A stretch of 16,974 bases of DNA from Pseudomonadota bacterium (GTDB taxonomy: Bacteria > Pseudomonadota > Gammaproteobacteria > Acidiferrobacterales > Acidiferrobacteraceae). The notes below the pieces were generated by a model that saw only the letters and a list, made by a program, of their open reading frames with translations, was not told the origin of the DNA and ran no database searches. Both the position numbers and the translations under genes were made by a program. Positions 1 to 6,300 of this stretch are shown one piece after another. Within the stretch, counting starts at the first letter, position 1, and the number at the start of each line of letters is the position of its first letter. Location of the stretch: the NCBI GenBank assembly GCA_021795255.1, contig JAJYPQ010000039.1, positions 1 to 16,974 on the forward strand, read 5' to 3'.

Positions 1-58
1 GCAGGCCGAGCGACTGTTGCAGCGTGATGTACGCGGTAACCACGTCGACGAGCTTCAT
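1..58 (-). CDS. Start of a second tyrosine recombinase (RitB-like), partial
   Basis: The minus strand opens an ATG at 58 whose first two bases after A overlap the TGA stop of the neighbouring recombinase (ATGA overlap, 4 nt). Nineteen codons are visible, reading MKLVDVVTAYITLQQSLGL, before the window ends. This N-terminus resembles the start of core-binding domains of tandem tyrosine recombinases, where a short helix followed by a conserved 'SLG' turn is common. The overlap means translational coupling to the upstream recombinase, as in Recombinase-In-Trio elements, which carry three overlapping recombinase genes. The visible peptide is too short to prove the family; the call rests mainly on context. 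Confidence 0.6.
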   Translation of the reverse strand, partial: MKLVDVVTAYITLQQSLGL

Positions 59-1272
59 GGCAGGTCTCCCAAGTCGAAATCACCGACCTCGCGAAGCGCC
101 GCCATATTGACCTTGGCATAAGTCATCGTTGCCGAGGAGGTGCGGTGACCCAGATGATCGCCAATCTCCTTGAGATGAAATCCTTCCGTCACAAGATGGA
201 CAGCGCAGGCATGGCGTAGGGCATGGGGGCCACGATGGCGCGGCGCGATCCCCAGCGCCTTAAACTTGGTATTGACTACACTATAGAGAGCCTCTGGGGT
301 TAACGGGCGCTGGGGCGCGTAGTGGCTGATGAATATCTCCGAAAAGGCCACGGGCGGACGCACCGTATCGATATAGCGCGCCAAGGCCTCGGCCACGGTG
401 GGCAGTAAGGGATAGATCTGGGGTTGTCGTCGCTTCAGCCGGAACAAGTGCAGCGTGCGCCCCGCCCAGTCCACTTGCTCCAGGCGCAAGGCCGCCACTT
501 CCCCGCTACGCATTCCATAGATTGCCAAAAGCATCAGAATCGCACGGTCTCTGATGTCGGCGGGCTTGTCAGTCTCCGTGGTCGCTAAAAGACGTTGGAC
601 ATCCGCCCACGATGGCGCAAAGGGTAACGACTCTTGGGTGTAGACGCGTGGCGTGCGGAGCGCGCTGGCCAAGCGCGCGTCGCACAAACCCTGATCGGCC
701 GCATAACGCAAAAAGACCCGTAACGTGCCCGTCATGACCTTCATTGACAGGCGGCCCCAGCGCGATGCGTTCTGGACGAAGTATGCGTCCACATCACTAG
801 GCTGCAGGGCATTGAGAGGGCATTGTCTGTTCAGGCACCACCGAAGAAATTGTTTGATACGGCCCTGCCATTGGTCGACCGTGGAAGGACTGAACCCTCG
901 CGCATCACGCATCCACCTCACATAGTCGTCGAGTTGATCCTGGCAGGGCAGATCGATGACGGGTTCCCGCCACCATCCCAGGAAGCGAAGCCAAGGCCGC
1001 CCTACGGTCATGACTTGTTTCTCGATCACAGCGCTCAGACCCAAGGCGCGTTGCCGGGCAACGGCTTGCAGCTGATTCTTATCAATACCTTGAGGAGCGT
1101 CTGCGGGTAGCAACCGTGCGATCCGGGCAAGCTCCTTGCGTTTTTTAGAGAGGGAGTGTGGAGTTGTGCCGCATTCTTTACAGTGCTGCAGATAGCGGTC
1201 CCGCTCAACGGCAAACGGCGCCTCGCTATATGAATTCGGTAAGGGCTTGGCAGGGGTGGATATCTTGGACAT
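55..1272 (-). CDS. Tyrosine recombinase/integrase, first gene of a RIT-like module
   Basis: A 405-residue site-specific recombinase of the phage-integrase/XerD fold, which cuts and rejoins DNA through a covalent phosphotyrosine. The N-terminal ~110 residues (SKKRKELARIARLLP region) are an extension, followed by a SAM-like core-binding domain (about 110-210) and a catalytic domain (about 220-395). The catalytic set is visible and complete: R255 in YGMRSGE, a candidate K280, H350 and R353 in HALRH, H376 in LGHR, and Y385. The ATG has a GGGAGG ribosome site about 5 nt upstream. Its 3' end overlaps a second recombinase-like start by 4 nt, which suggests a RIT (Recombinase-In-Trio) element rather than a phage integrase or integron IntI. 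It looks active. A phage or island integrase is the alternative, but these are normally single genes. Confidence 0.9.
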   Translation of the reverse strand: MSKISTPAKPLPNSYSEAPFAVERDRYLQHCKECGTTPHSLSKKRKELARIARLLPADAPQGIDKNQLQAVARQRALGLSAVIEKQVMTVGRPWLRFLGWWREPVIDLPCQDQLDDYVRWMRDARGFSPSTVDQWQGRIKQFLRWCLNRQCPLNALQPSDVDAYFVQNASRWGRLSMKVMTGTLRVFLRYAADQGLCDARLASALRTPRVYTQESLPFAPSWADVQRLLATTETDKPADIRDRAILMLLAIYGMRSGEVAALRLEQVDWAGRTLHLFRLKRRQPQIYPLLPTVAEALARYIDTVRPPVAFSEIFISHYAPQRPLTPEALYSVVNTKFKALGIAPRHRGPHALRHACAVHLVTEGFHLKEIGDHLGHRTSSATMTYAKVNMAALREVGDFDLGDLP

Positions 1273-1425
1273 GGTGACCTCCCAATGAGAGTGAGAGGGT
1301 CAGGAGGCGCGCAATATTATGTTGCGTCAATTCGCGTCGACACTACTCCGTGTCAGGGAAGATTCTTGGGGATGCAACATAAATTCCGGCATAACATAAC
1401 TGATATAATGTTGTGCACAACATTA
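1273..1425. repeat. Probable RIT-element end with repeated ATGTTG motifs and a terminal palindrome
   Basis: This 153-bp stretch between the recombinase start and the hydrolase fragment is rich in copies of one motif in both orientations: ATGTTGC at 1319-1325, GCAACAT at 1374-1380, AACAT at 1393-1397, and the perfect 20-bp palindrome TAATGTTGTGCACAACATTA at 1406-1425. A GACAC/GTGTC hairpin sits at about 1339-1354. The clustering next to a recombinase promoter, and the resumption of hydrolase coding homology right at the palindrome's edge, suggest recombinase-binding sites at the element terminus. The palindrome and motif copies are seen directly; the terminus role is inferred, because the other end lies outside the window. 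The recombinase promoter should also lie here, but I see no convincing -35/-10 pair. Confidence 0.55.
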
Positions 1426-1862
1426 CCAGGGTTACCGAATATGAGACCGGTCTTGCCGGTCACCACACCTTCTGCGGCGACCAGGCGCGCCCCGATCCGC
1501 TCATTATGGATGAACGCTTTCTGGTCGCTGTGGTTCGGGGTCGCGGGGTCACCGTACTCTCGGCGTGTTCTCACGCGGGTATTGTCAACGCCTGCCTGGA
1601 AGCCCAACGCCATTTCCCCGGTATGCCACTCGACGTGGTGCTCGGCGGCTATCATCTGGCGGGCCAGGCTATGGAGGCGCGTATCGAGGCGACCGTGCGC
1701 GATCTGAAGACACGCATACAGCCCCGGATCATCGCGCCCGGCCACTGTACGGGATGGCGGGCGAAAGCGCGGCTCGCAGAGACCTTTGCGCCCGATCACT
1801 ATGCGCCGAGCGTAGTGGGCTCCTTGTATCGACTGGAAGCGACGACCGCGCCGATAGTTTGA
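1419..1862 (+). pseudogene. Metallo-beta-lactamase-fold hydrolase, C-terminal half only
   Basis: The readable frame gives about 145 residues matching the second half of MBL-fold hydrolases related to 7,8-dihydropterin-6-methyl-4-(beta-D-ribofuranosyl)-aminobenzene-5'-phosphate synthase: RVTEYETGL, then PDPLIMDE, VTVLSACSHAGIVN, VLGGYHLAG and IIAPGHCTGWRAK. The histidines of CSHAG, GGYHLAG and PGHCTG are late metal-site or structural positions of the fold. The N-terminal HxHxDH metal-binding half is absent. An ATG at 1413 keeps the frame open, but it lies inside the border palindrome and is not the native start. Full-length relatives are roughly 270-300 residues, so about half is missing. The reading frame itself has no stops or frameshifts, so the break is probably recent, and the 5' half is expected beyond the left edge on the far side of the recombinase element. 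Confidence 0.8.
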
Positions 1863-1865
1863 TCT

Positions 1866-2227
1866 AGGAACGGACGTAGTTTGGCTTAAGGTGCGGGTCG
1901 TCATCTCCCTCTGGGCGTTGACGGGGCTGCATAGACCGCACGAAATCGGCGCCCAGACGGGCCGCTAAACTGGTCACACCGGGAATAGGTGGGAATACTG
2001 CTCGTGCCTGCCTATGGCCCGGCCGCGCGGATAGGCCTCATGCACCACCAGTACCCAGTAGGCTGAGTTGCTAACGGGCATAGACCCGATAGAGTCCGTT
2101 CGTGAGATCGGGAGCCCCCTCCTGGGCCGCGGCTTCCTTGAATTACGGGACGAGATAGGCAGCGCGAGAAGTGGCTTACTCCTCATCCATAGGTGGCGGG
2201 AGGCCGCAGTGCTAATGGGCCTGGTGA
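1866..2227. other. Decayed intergenic stretch without a convincing gene
   Basis: About 360 bp with no convincing intact gene. On the minus strand, a frame open from about 2037 to the TAG at 1864-1866 ends with a well-formed hydrophilic tail (from GTG at 1977: VTSLAARLGADFVRSM, then a QPRQRPEGDDD stretch and a KPNYVRS end). It could be the C-terminus of a lost protein, since a second minus-strand frame (1974-2186) abuts it as if frameshifted. On the plus strand, 2068-2225 encodes GRGFLELRDEIGSA followed by EAAVLMG, faintly like the LxELR...VLLHG pattern of RelE/HigB toxins. Neither is strong enough to call. I read this as remnants between the hydrolase fragment and the rloB end. Confidence 0.4.
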
Positions 2228-2869
2228 TTAGACAATGGATGGCTCGGCAACGATGGCAGAAAAATGCTCTAAAACGCCATGAACGCTTGTGTAGGGATTA
2301 AAGGCGGTGTCTGCGGTCCGAAGGGCGAGCCAACGCGCGTTTTCAAGGGCCTGATTCGTGCGGCTCATGAGTGCTGGGCCGATTGTCGTGTCCGTTTTCG
2401 CGTAGTGTGGCAGGTGACGGCAGACGCGTGCTGTCACCTTTGCGCAGTCAGAGAACAGGGCATCAGTTCTTTCGAAGTGAAGGAGAACCCAGACCTCAAA
2501 GCACGGGATCGAAATAGCCTCCTTGATCGGGAGCGGCTTCGTCTTCCGATCGGCCAAGGCCTTAATTTTCTCGCGCGCCCGACCAGAGCCTTCATGATTG
2601 TCCCGATCAAAGACACAAAAAATATGGTCAAAGCCACCCGGTTCCCGGCCTTTCCTTTCGGCGCATTCCACCACCCTGATGGGCGCCGAGCCCTCGGTAT
2701 TTTTGGCTACAAGGACCTCCGTCGTCGTAAGACGATGATGGATTCTCGCCGCCTCGAAATAGAGCCGCTCGGTTTCCCCTTCGCACACGATCAGCGTAAG
2801 TGACCGGGGAGGTCTTCGTCCGGGCCGGCGTTGAAATGATTGCTTCCCGCGTAGCGGTACCCGGGCCAT
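2228..2869 (-). CDS. rloB: RloB-like TOPRIM-domain protein (AbiLii-like defence component)
   Basis: A 213-residue protein of the RloB family (restriction-linked orf B). A basic N-terminus (about 1-22) precedes a TOPRIM-like fold: VCEGETE at 28-34 supplies the first glutamate, and FDRDNH at 87-92 supplies the metal-binding D-x-D. The family hallmark SIPCFEVWVLLHFE follows at 120-133, and NPYTSVHGVLE lies near the C-terminus. TOPRIM proteins of this type are presumed Mg-dependent nucleases. The ATG lies only 3 nt after the stop of the upstream ATPase gene, so the two are one operon. The pairing of an ATPase with RloB matches the AbiLi/AbiLii abortive-infection arrangement and parallels the ATPase-TOPRIM logic of OLD and PARIS systems. 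Phage defence is therefore the best inference, but the target is unknown. The key residues are intact. Confidence 0.85.
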   Translation of the reverse strand: MARVPLRGKQSFQRRPGRRPPRSLTLIVCEGETERLYFEAARIHHRLTTTEVLVAKNTEGSAPIRVVECAERKGREPGGFDHIFCVFDRDNHEGSGRAREKIKALADRKTKPLPIKEAISIPCFEVWVLLHFERTDALFSDCAKVTARVCRHLPHYAKTDTTIGPALMSRTNQALENARWLALRTADTAFNPYTSVHGVLEHFSAIVAEPSIV

Positions 2870-2872
2870 GGG

Positions 2873-4168
2873 TCAGGTTCCGAGCGTACCAATAAACGGA
2901 ATAGCACCGTAACGGCCTTTCAAGTAACCACGTTCTAGGGCCTCGTCTTTTCGCGGCGAGTATTCAAGCAGTGAGTAAAAGTGTGACGATTGCTCGGAGT
3001 CCTTTTCTACAAACCAGATCTGGTCGCGTCGAAGCATGTTGGTATCGAGAAGAGTCGTATCGTGAGTCGTAAAAACCAACTGGGCGTTTTGTGTATTGCC
3101 CGAGTTCTGAAAAAGACCCACCAAAAATCGGGTCAGGTGGGGATGTAGACTGCGATCCAATTCGTCCACAAAGAGCGTGGCACCCCATTCTAGTGCCCGC
3201 AACCAGCCCCCGATAAATTCGAACAATTTCTTGGTGCCGTCAGACTCGTCTTCCATTAAATTAAACGACACCTCCTCCCCAGTATCGGAACGTTTATGCC
3301 ACGCCAGAAGACGCAGCCGTTTGGATACCGCGGTACCCGGCGAAATAATGATATCGATAAATGGCGCGCCAGGTGGGGCAGAGATCGGGGTGGAAAACTG
3401 GGACAAGGGTTCTTCGCGCAGCTCCAGTCGGTCTATGCCGACATCGGCCGCTCGCAGGAAGCGCATGATCTTGTCCTGGCCGCTCACCTCGCGTAGGAGG
3501 TTGATGCTGAGATGGGGATTCCAATTAACACCGGTACCGGGGATCAACACAATGAGTTTTTGGGTTAACCAAGTGAAGACGGGCTTCAGCTGCTCGTTAT
3601 TGAGCTGAATGGCCGTGGAGATAAAGAGGGCATTCGGGCGCGTAAACTCCTGCCACACCTTACGTTCGCCACGATCGGCCTTGAAGCGAGGACCGAACCA
3701 CCAGTTGTAAGCCTCCTTCTCGCGGACATATTCCCGCTCAAACCAACGCTGGGGGCGACCCTGCGGATAGGCTACCAACCATTCCTTGTGCACGCGCAAA
3801 GCGCTCACTATGCACCCGTAGTGGTAGCGAATCCCGTCGTCGGCGATAAAGATGATCTCGAATAGAGAGGGCTCTTCAGCGGAGGCGTTCGAGAGCAAAA
3901 ACGGGGTCACGGGCAGGCGTTGACCCTCTTGGGTACCCGTGGCTGAGTTTTGTACGAGGTACTGCAAGGTATGAAGCGCGCGTAGGAGATTGCTCTTGCC
4001 GGCCGCATTAGGCCCGTAAATGACCGCCGACTGGAGCAGGCGGAGCGCCTTATCCTTATCCATAAAGACGTTGCCCGCGAGATGCTTCGAGTCAGGGCTT
4101 GCCATGAGACTCAGGGTTTGTCGGGTCCGGACAGATCGGAAATTCGCCAGGCTGAACTCAACCAACAT
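2873..4168 (-). CDS. rloA: RloA-like AAA/ABC-type ATPase (AbiLi-like defence component)
   Basis: A 431-residue ATPase of the AAA_15/AAA_21 group (SMC/ABC-like). The N-terminus FSLANFRSV is typical of the OLD/RecF/RloA group. Walker A is GPNAAGKS at 52-59; a signature-like ESDGTKKL at about 308-315 precedes Walker B with LFVDELDRSLHPHL (VDELD at 334-338); the switch histidine is H369 in FTTHD. The C-terminal GRYGAIPFIG is characteristic of RloA proteins. The start at 4168 has AGGGG about 9 nt upstream. It is the first gene of a two-gene minus-strand operon with rloB. In related ATPase-TOPRIM systems the ATPase is thought to act as the sensor that restrains or activates the nuclease; that role is inferred here. 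All ATPase motifs are intact, so the system may be functional. Confidence 0.88.
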   Translation of the reverse strand: MLVEFSLANFRSVRTRQTLSLMASPDSKHLAGNVFMDKDKALRLLQSAVIYGPNAAGKSNLLRALHTLQYLVQNSATGTQEGQRLPVTPFLLSNASAEEPSLFEIIFIADDGIRYHYGCIVSALRVHKEWLVAYPQGRPQRWFEREYVREKEAYNWWFGPRFKADRGERKVWQEFTRPNALFISTAIQLNNEQLKPVFTWLTQKLIVLIPGTGVNWNPHLSINLLREVSGQDKIMRFLRAADVGIDRLELREEPLSQFSTPISAPPGAPFIDIIISPGTAVSKRLRLLAWHKRSDTGEEVSFNLMEDESDGTKKLFEFIGGWLRALEWGATLFVDELDRSLHPHLTRFLVGLFQNSGNTQNAQLVFTTHDTTLLDTNMLRRDQIWFVEKDSEQSSHFYSLLEYSPRKDEALERGYLKGRYGAIPFIGTLGT

Positions 4169-4200
4169 AGCGGCAGGCCCCTAGTAAAATAATGATAGCC

Positions 4201-4228
4201 AAATATTCACGAATATTTCACAATTATA
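4201..4228 (-). promoter_or_regulatory. rloAB promoter with operator-like palindrome
   Basis: Upstream of rloA the sequence becomes strongly AT-rich (about 4190-4290), unlike all neighbours. On the minus strand a perfect TATAAT hexamer occupies 4228-4223; the -35 is not recognisable at 17 nt. The expected start point (about 4216) falls inside an inverted repeat at 4201-4218, AAATATTC and GAATATTT with a 2-nt spacer. This is a classic repressor-operator position, about 33-50 nt before the ATG. No repressor is encoded in the operon. The palindrome is seen directly; its operator function is inferred. Confidence 0.5.
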
Positions 4229-4231
4229 CTA

Positions 4232-4693
4232 TATAAATTCATATAATTAGTTATTACTATCGTATATGTGAGAAAAAAATGCAAATTGTTGATTGAAACT
4301 GTGTACCGGGCTGCCCGGCCTCGTTCAGCCGAACCCGGATTTCAAAGAGACGGGGGACAAGTTTCCGGCGGAGCCAGACAGTCTGTTCGCAAGGACGTGA
4401 TCCCGTGGGTCGTGACGCAATCCGGGACCCGTGAAGCCGCTGGCAAAGCCGCCCTGGGCGCCCTTGCCTCTGTCGAAAAACATCGCCACGAGATCTCGCG
4501 GAAGATGTCCTCGTCGGCGAGCTAGGCTGCGGTCTTGGCAATAAACACAAAGCCATGCCCGTTACCTTGTCTCGGCCGGAGGCTTGGGTGGGTTGGCTCA
4601 GCATCCCCGTAAGTGGATTGGGCGGGCCTCCTCACGTGGCTGGACAAGAGGGGCGTCATGACGTGATCAAAACCTCAGCGCAGACCGCCTTTT
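4232..4693. other. Non-coding stretch between rloA promoter and antitoxin end
   Basis: No gene is supported here. The left part (to about 4290) is AT-rich and continues the rloAB promoter region. A GC hairpin, CCGGG and CCCGG with a 3-nt loop, lies at about 4306-4318. The rest is the left direct repeat and its diverged continuation (4382 to about 4665). Frames open across the repeat (for example plus strand 4268-4525) give an unconserved peptide ending in KMSSSAS and look non-coding. A T-run at 4689-4694 touches the end of the antitoxin gene. Confidence 0.5.
4382..4544 (+). repeat. Direct repeat, copy 1 (left of toxin-antitoxin pair)
   Basis: A 163-bp block, from TCTGTTCGCAAGGACGTG to GGTCTTGGCAATAA, recurs nearly unchanged in the same orientation at 6647-6808. 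The few differences include one indel at about 4394 and a CTAG/CCCA change at 4522-4525. More diverged but alignable similarity continues to about 4665 (shared blocks include CCTTGTCTCGGCCGG, AGCATCCCCGT and CGTGGCT). The repeat encodes no protein I recognise in any frame. The two copies bracket about 2.1 kb carrying both toxin-antitoxin modules. It could be the relic of a mobile element, a recombination scar, or a duplicated non-coding unit. Confidence 0.85.
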
Positions 4694-4981
4694 TTATGCC
4701 GTGTGCCGGAAGGTGATCTGAAGCCCTAAGGCATGGGCCACCTTCATCACCGTGGCGAGACTGGGATTCCCGTCGCCAGAGAGGGCTTTGTAAAGGCCTT
4801 CGCGGCTGAGCCCGGTATCACGCGCTAACTGACTCATATTACGAGCACGGGCAATGGTCCCCAAGGCGTGGGCCATAAGAGCGGGATCGTTTTCTTCTGC
4901 GCAGGCCTCCAGGTAGGCCACGGTATCCTCATTGGTCTCCAAGTAGTCCGCGGTATCGTAATGACTGAATTCTTTATCCAT
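4694..4981 (-). CDS. HigA-type antitoxin (putative addiction module antidote)
   Basis: A 95-residue helix-turn-helix antitoxin of the 'putative addiction module antidote' family (TIGR02684-like). The start at ATG 4981 is chosen because SHYDTADYL, the usual family opening, follows at once and GGAAGG lies just upstream; the frame runs further upstream only as a shadow of the toxin. An N-terminal toxin-binding part (1-45) precedes an XRE-like HTH (about 49-69, MSQLARDTGLSREGLYKALS), then the conserved GNPSLATVMKVAHALGL. It overlaps the toxin gene by 8 nt, with the toxin first, the HigBA order. It probably binds the toxin and represses its own promoter. Because the toxin upstream is truncated and the native promoter is probably lost, this may be an orphan antitoxin. 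Confidence 0.88.
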   Translation of the reverse strand: MDKEFSHYDTADYLETNEDTVAYLEACAEENDPALMAHALGTIARARNMSQLARDTGLSREGLYKALSGDGNPSLATVMKVAHALGLQITFRHTA

Positions 4982-5201
4982 AAGAACCTTCCTTCCAACC
5001 GGCCGCGATGGCCTTGGCGTTGGTAATGTCCGCAGCCTGTGTCGCCTTATCGCCACCGCAGAGCAGGACAACGATGGCCATCCCAGATTGGTAAAAATAC
5101 ACCCGATAGCCGAGTCCATAATCAACGCGCATTTCCGAGACACCTTCGCCGACCGGCTTCACGTCTCCCGGGTTTCCAAGCGCCAACCGATCCACTCGCA
5201 T
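4974..5201 (-). pseudogene. RelE/HigB-type toxin, N-terminally truncated
   Basis: The frame encodes 75 residues of an addiction-module killer protein (TIGR02683-like RelE superfamily): RVDRLALGNPGDVKPVGEGV, then SEMRVDYGLGYRVYFYQSG and VVLLCGGDKATQAADI. RelE-family toxins of this group are mRNA interferases and usually about 100 residues. Here homology continues a few codons before the ATG at 5201 (GRARIQ) and is then lost, and a TGA closes the frame at about 5239, with no start codon between. The first roughly 20-27 residues, including the initial helix, are therefore missing. The rest is undamaged and still overlaps the antitoxin by 8 nt. It is probably inactive, although a shortened product from 5201 cannot be excluded. 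Confidence 0.8.
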
Positions 5202-5374
5202 CTGAATACGCGCCCGTCCCGTAGCCCTACAAGCTAGCGATCAAACACTGCGCTTTTGATGATTTCCATAAATTCGTATTGTGAACCACGGTTATCATTA
5301 CGTCAATTAGGCGGTGGGCAGGAGATTGGCGCTACGCTCGGCGGCCGTTTCTAACCCTTACAAGGGTGGCACAC

Positions 5375-5400
5375 GGCCCCCAGCGATGGAGGCCTTTTTT
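5375..5400 (+). terminator. Weak terminator-like hairpin
   Basis: GGCCCCC pairs with GGAGGCC with one mismatch around a short loop, followed directly by six T. No intact plus-strand gene ends just upstream, so it could be the relic of a lost gene or chance. Confidence 0.3.
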
Positions 5401-5693
5401 CGCGGGGGAGTAGCTCACACGATGATGCGATTCGGTATCCACACTCTCAGCTATCTACTGAAACGCCTCTTGAGCGGTTAACGGATACGGTACAGCGAAT
5501 AGCCCTCGATAATCGCCTCGTTCCGGCCTCGCGATGTCCCTCATCCGTTTATCATTCGATGATACATGACGAGGAACCATGGGTATGCTTTATAAAAACC
5601 ATCAAGGTTGGTAGTAGTGATATCACGTTTTGGGGGAGTCGCCTTAAGGGCACCAAGCGCCGGACCTTGGTCCACTCGGACTGTGTTGCCCGG

Positions 5694-5819
5694 CTAATAG
5701 GTGCGGATTGCCGTGCCCCTGTCTCCGCTCCCCATAGACACACGGCACTCGGTGGCCTGCGCCTGCGCTCCCATGGTAACGGCCAAGGCAAAGGCCGCTT
5801 GAGCTAGGCTTGCTATCAA
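5694..5819 (-). pseudogene. Possible remnant of a small secreted protein
   Basis: From a TTG at 5819, preceded by AAAGGA, the minus strand reads LIASLAQAAFALAVTMGAQA and then QATECRVS before a stop, 41 residues in all. The first part has the hydrophobic core and Ala-x-Ala end of a Sec signal peptide, with QAQA a plausible cleavage site. The mature part is only about 18 residues and is not recognised. It may be the 5' end of a truncated periplasmic protein gene, or chance: hydrophobic alanine-rich frames are common in GC-rich DNA. Confidence 0.25.
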
Positions 5820-5902
5820 TCGTTTCCTTTGGTTGTCTCCTTTGGTCCCCAGGATGAAGGCTTCACCTATAGCTGCGGCGCGGGAGAACCGCGGACATAA
5901 CC

Positions 5903-5931
5903 TTGACGGAATATTCCGTACAGGGAATAAT
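5903..5931 (+). promoter_or_regulatory. Toxin-antitoxin promoter with palindrome between -35 and -10
   Basis: TTGACG (5903-5908) and AATAAT (5926-5931) are separated by exactly 17 nt. The spacer carries a perfect 14-bp palindrome, ACGGAATATTCCGT (5906-5919), overlapping the -35 element. This is an ideal place for repression by the HTH antitoxin encoded downstream. The predicted +1 (about 5938) is the A of the toxin ATG, so the transcript may be leaderless. The elements are seen; autoregulation is inferred from the HigBA family. Confidence 0.65.
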
Positions 5932-5937
5932 AGCAGC

Positions 5938-6300
5938 ATGTGGGAGGTCGAATACACAGACGATTTCGAGGCGTGGTGGGATGGGCTGCCGGAGGGTGCG
6001 CAAGAGGCGCTGGACGCCACGGTTCAGCTTCTTATCGAGGACGGACCGCAGTTACGTTTCCCACATAGTTCCGGTGTAAAGGGTTCTCGTCATGGACACA
6101 TGCGGGAACTGCGCATGCAATACCAAGGACGGCCCTATCGGGTGCTGTACGCGTTTGATTCCAGGCGCACAGCCATCCTGTTGATAGGGGGCGACAAGAC
6201 GGGCGCGGATCGCTGGTATGCGGAGTACATTCCTTACGCCGACCGCCTCTATGACGAGCATTTGATTGGTGTACAGAAGGAGCAAGACGATCATGAGTAA
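5938..6300 (+). CDS. RelE/ParE-superfamily (HigB/Gp49-like) toxin
   Basis: A complete 120-residue toxin of the phage-derived Gp49-like/HigB group. The ATG at 5938 is chosen because the family N-terminus (MWEVEYTDDFEAWWDGL) begins there; the frame stays open upstream to 5833 without homology. The body shows FPHSSGVKGSRHGHMRELRM (about 52-71), YRVLYAFDSRRTAILLIGGDK (split across 77-97) and the conserved tail YADRLYDEHL. Family members are ribosome-associated mRNA interferases that slow translation. The gene overlaps the downstream antitoxin by 8 nt, with the toxin first. The AGGGA at 5922-5926 is rather far from the ATG, and the promoter suggests a leaderless mRNA. Nothing appears broken. It belongs to a different toxin subfamily from the truncated toxin 700 bp to the left. 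Confidence 0.9.
   Translation: MWEVEYTDDFEAWWDGLPEGAQEALDATVQLLIEDGPQLRFPHSSGVKGSRHGHMRELRMQYQGRPYRVLYAFDSRRTAILLIGGDKTGADRWYAEYIPYADRLYDEHLIGVQKEQDDHE

Larger units (their letters stand above)
5202..5902. other. Gene-poor centre between divergent toxin-antitoxin modules
   Basis: About 700 bp separate the two divergent toxin genes, without a convincing gene. It starts with a few codons of the broken toxin. It contains an ACCCTT/AAGGGT hairpin (5354-5367), a weak hairpin GGCCCCC/GGAGGCC followed by TTTTTT (5375-5400), and TATCAT/ATGATA arms with a 3-nt spacer (5550-5564). Frames of about 80 residues exist on both strands at 5552-5807, but they overlap each other and show no family pattern. 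The missing 5' end of the left toxin and its promoter should have been here, so a deletion or rearrangement probably passed through this stretch. Confidence 0.45.

Noticed and set aside
1353..1904. 183-residue open frame on the minus strand opposite the hydrolase fragment
   Set aside because: It is antisense to clear MBL homology and its translation is arginine-rich with no family pattern.
2068..2301. Plus-strand frame with a faint RelE/HigB-like stretch (GRGFLELRDEIGSA)
   Set aside because: The similarity is weak, catalytic residues cannot be placed, and its last part runs opposite conserved rloB codons; mentioned only as a possible relic.
4257..4604. Open frames across the left repeat as a transposase remnant
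   Set aside because: No DDE, HUH or recombinase motif is visible in any frame, and the frame is not preserved between the copies outside the core.
5552..5807. Overlapping frames of about 80 residues on both strands
   Set aside because: No recognisable motif, poor start sites and mutual overlap; treated as non-coding.
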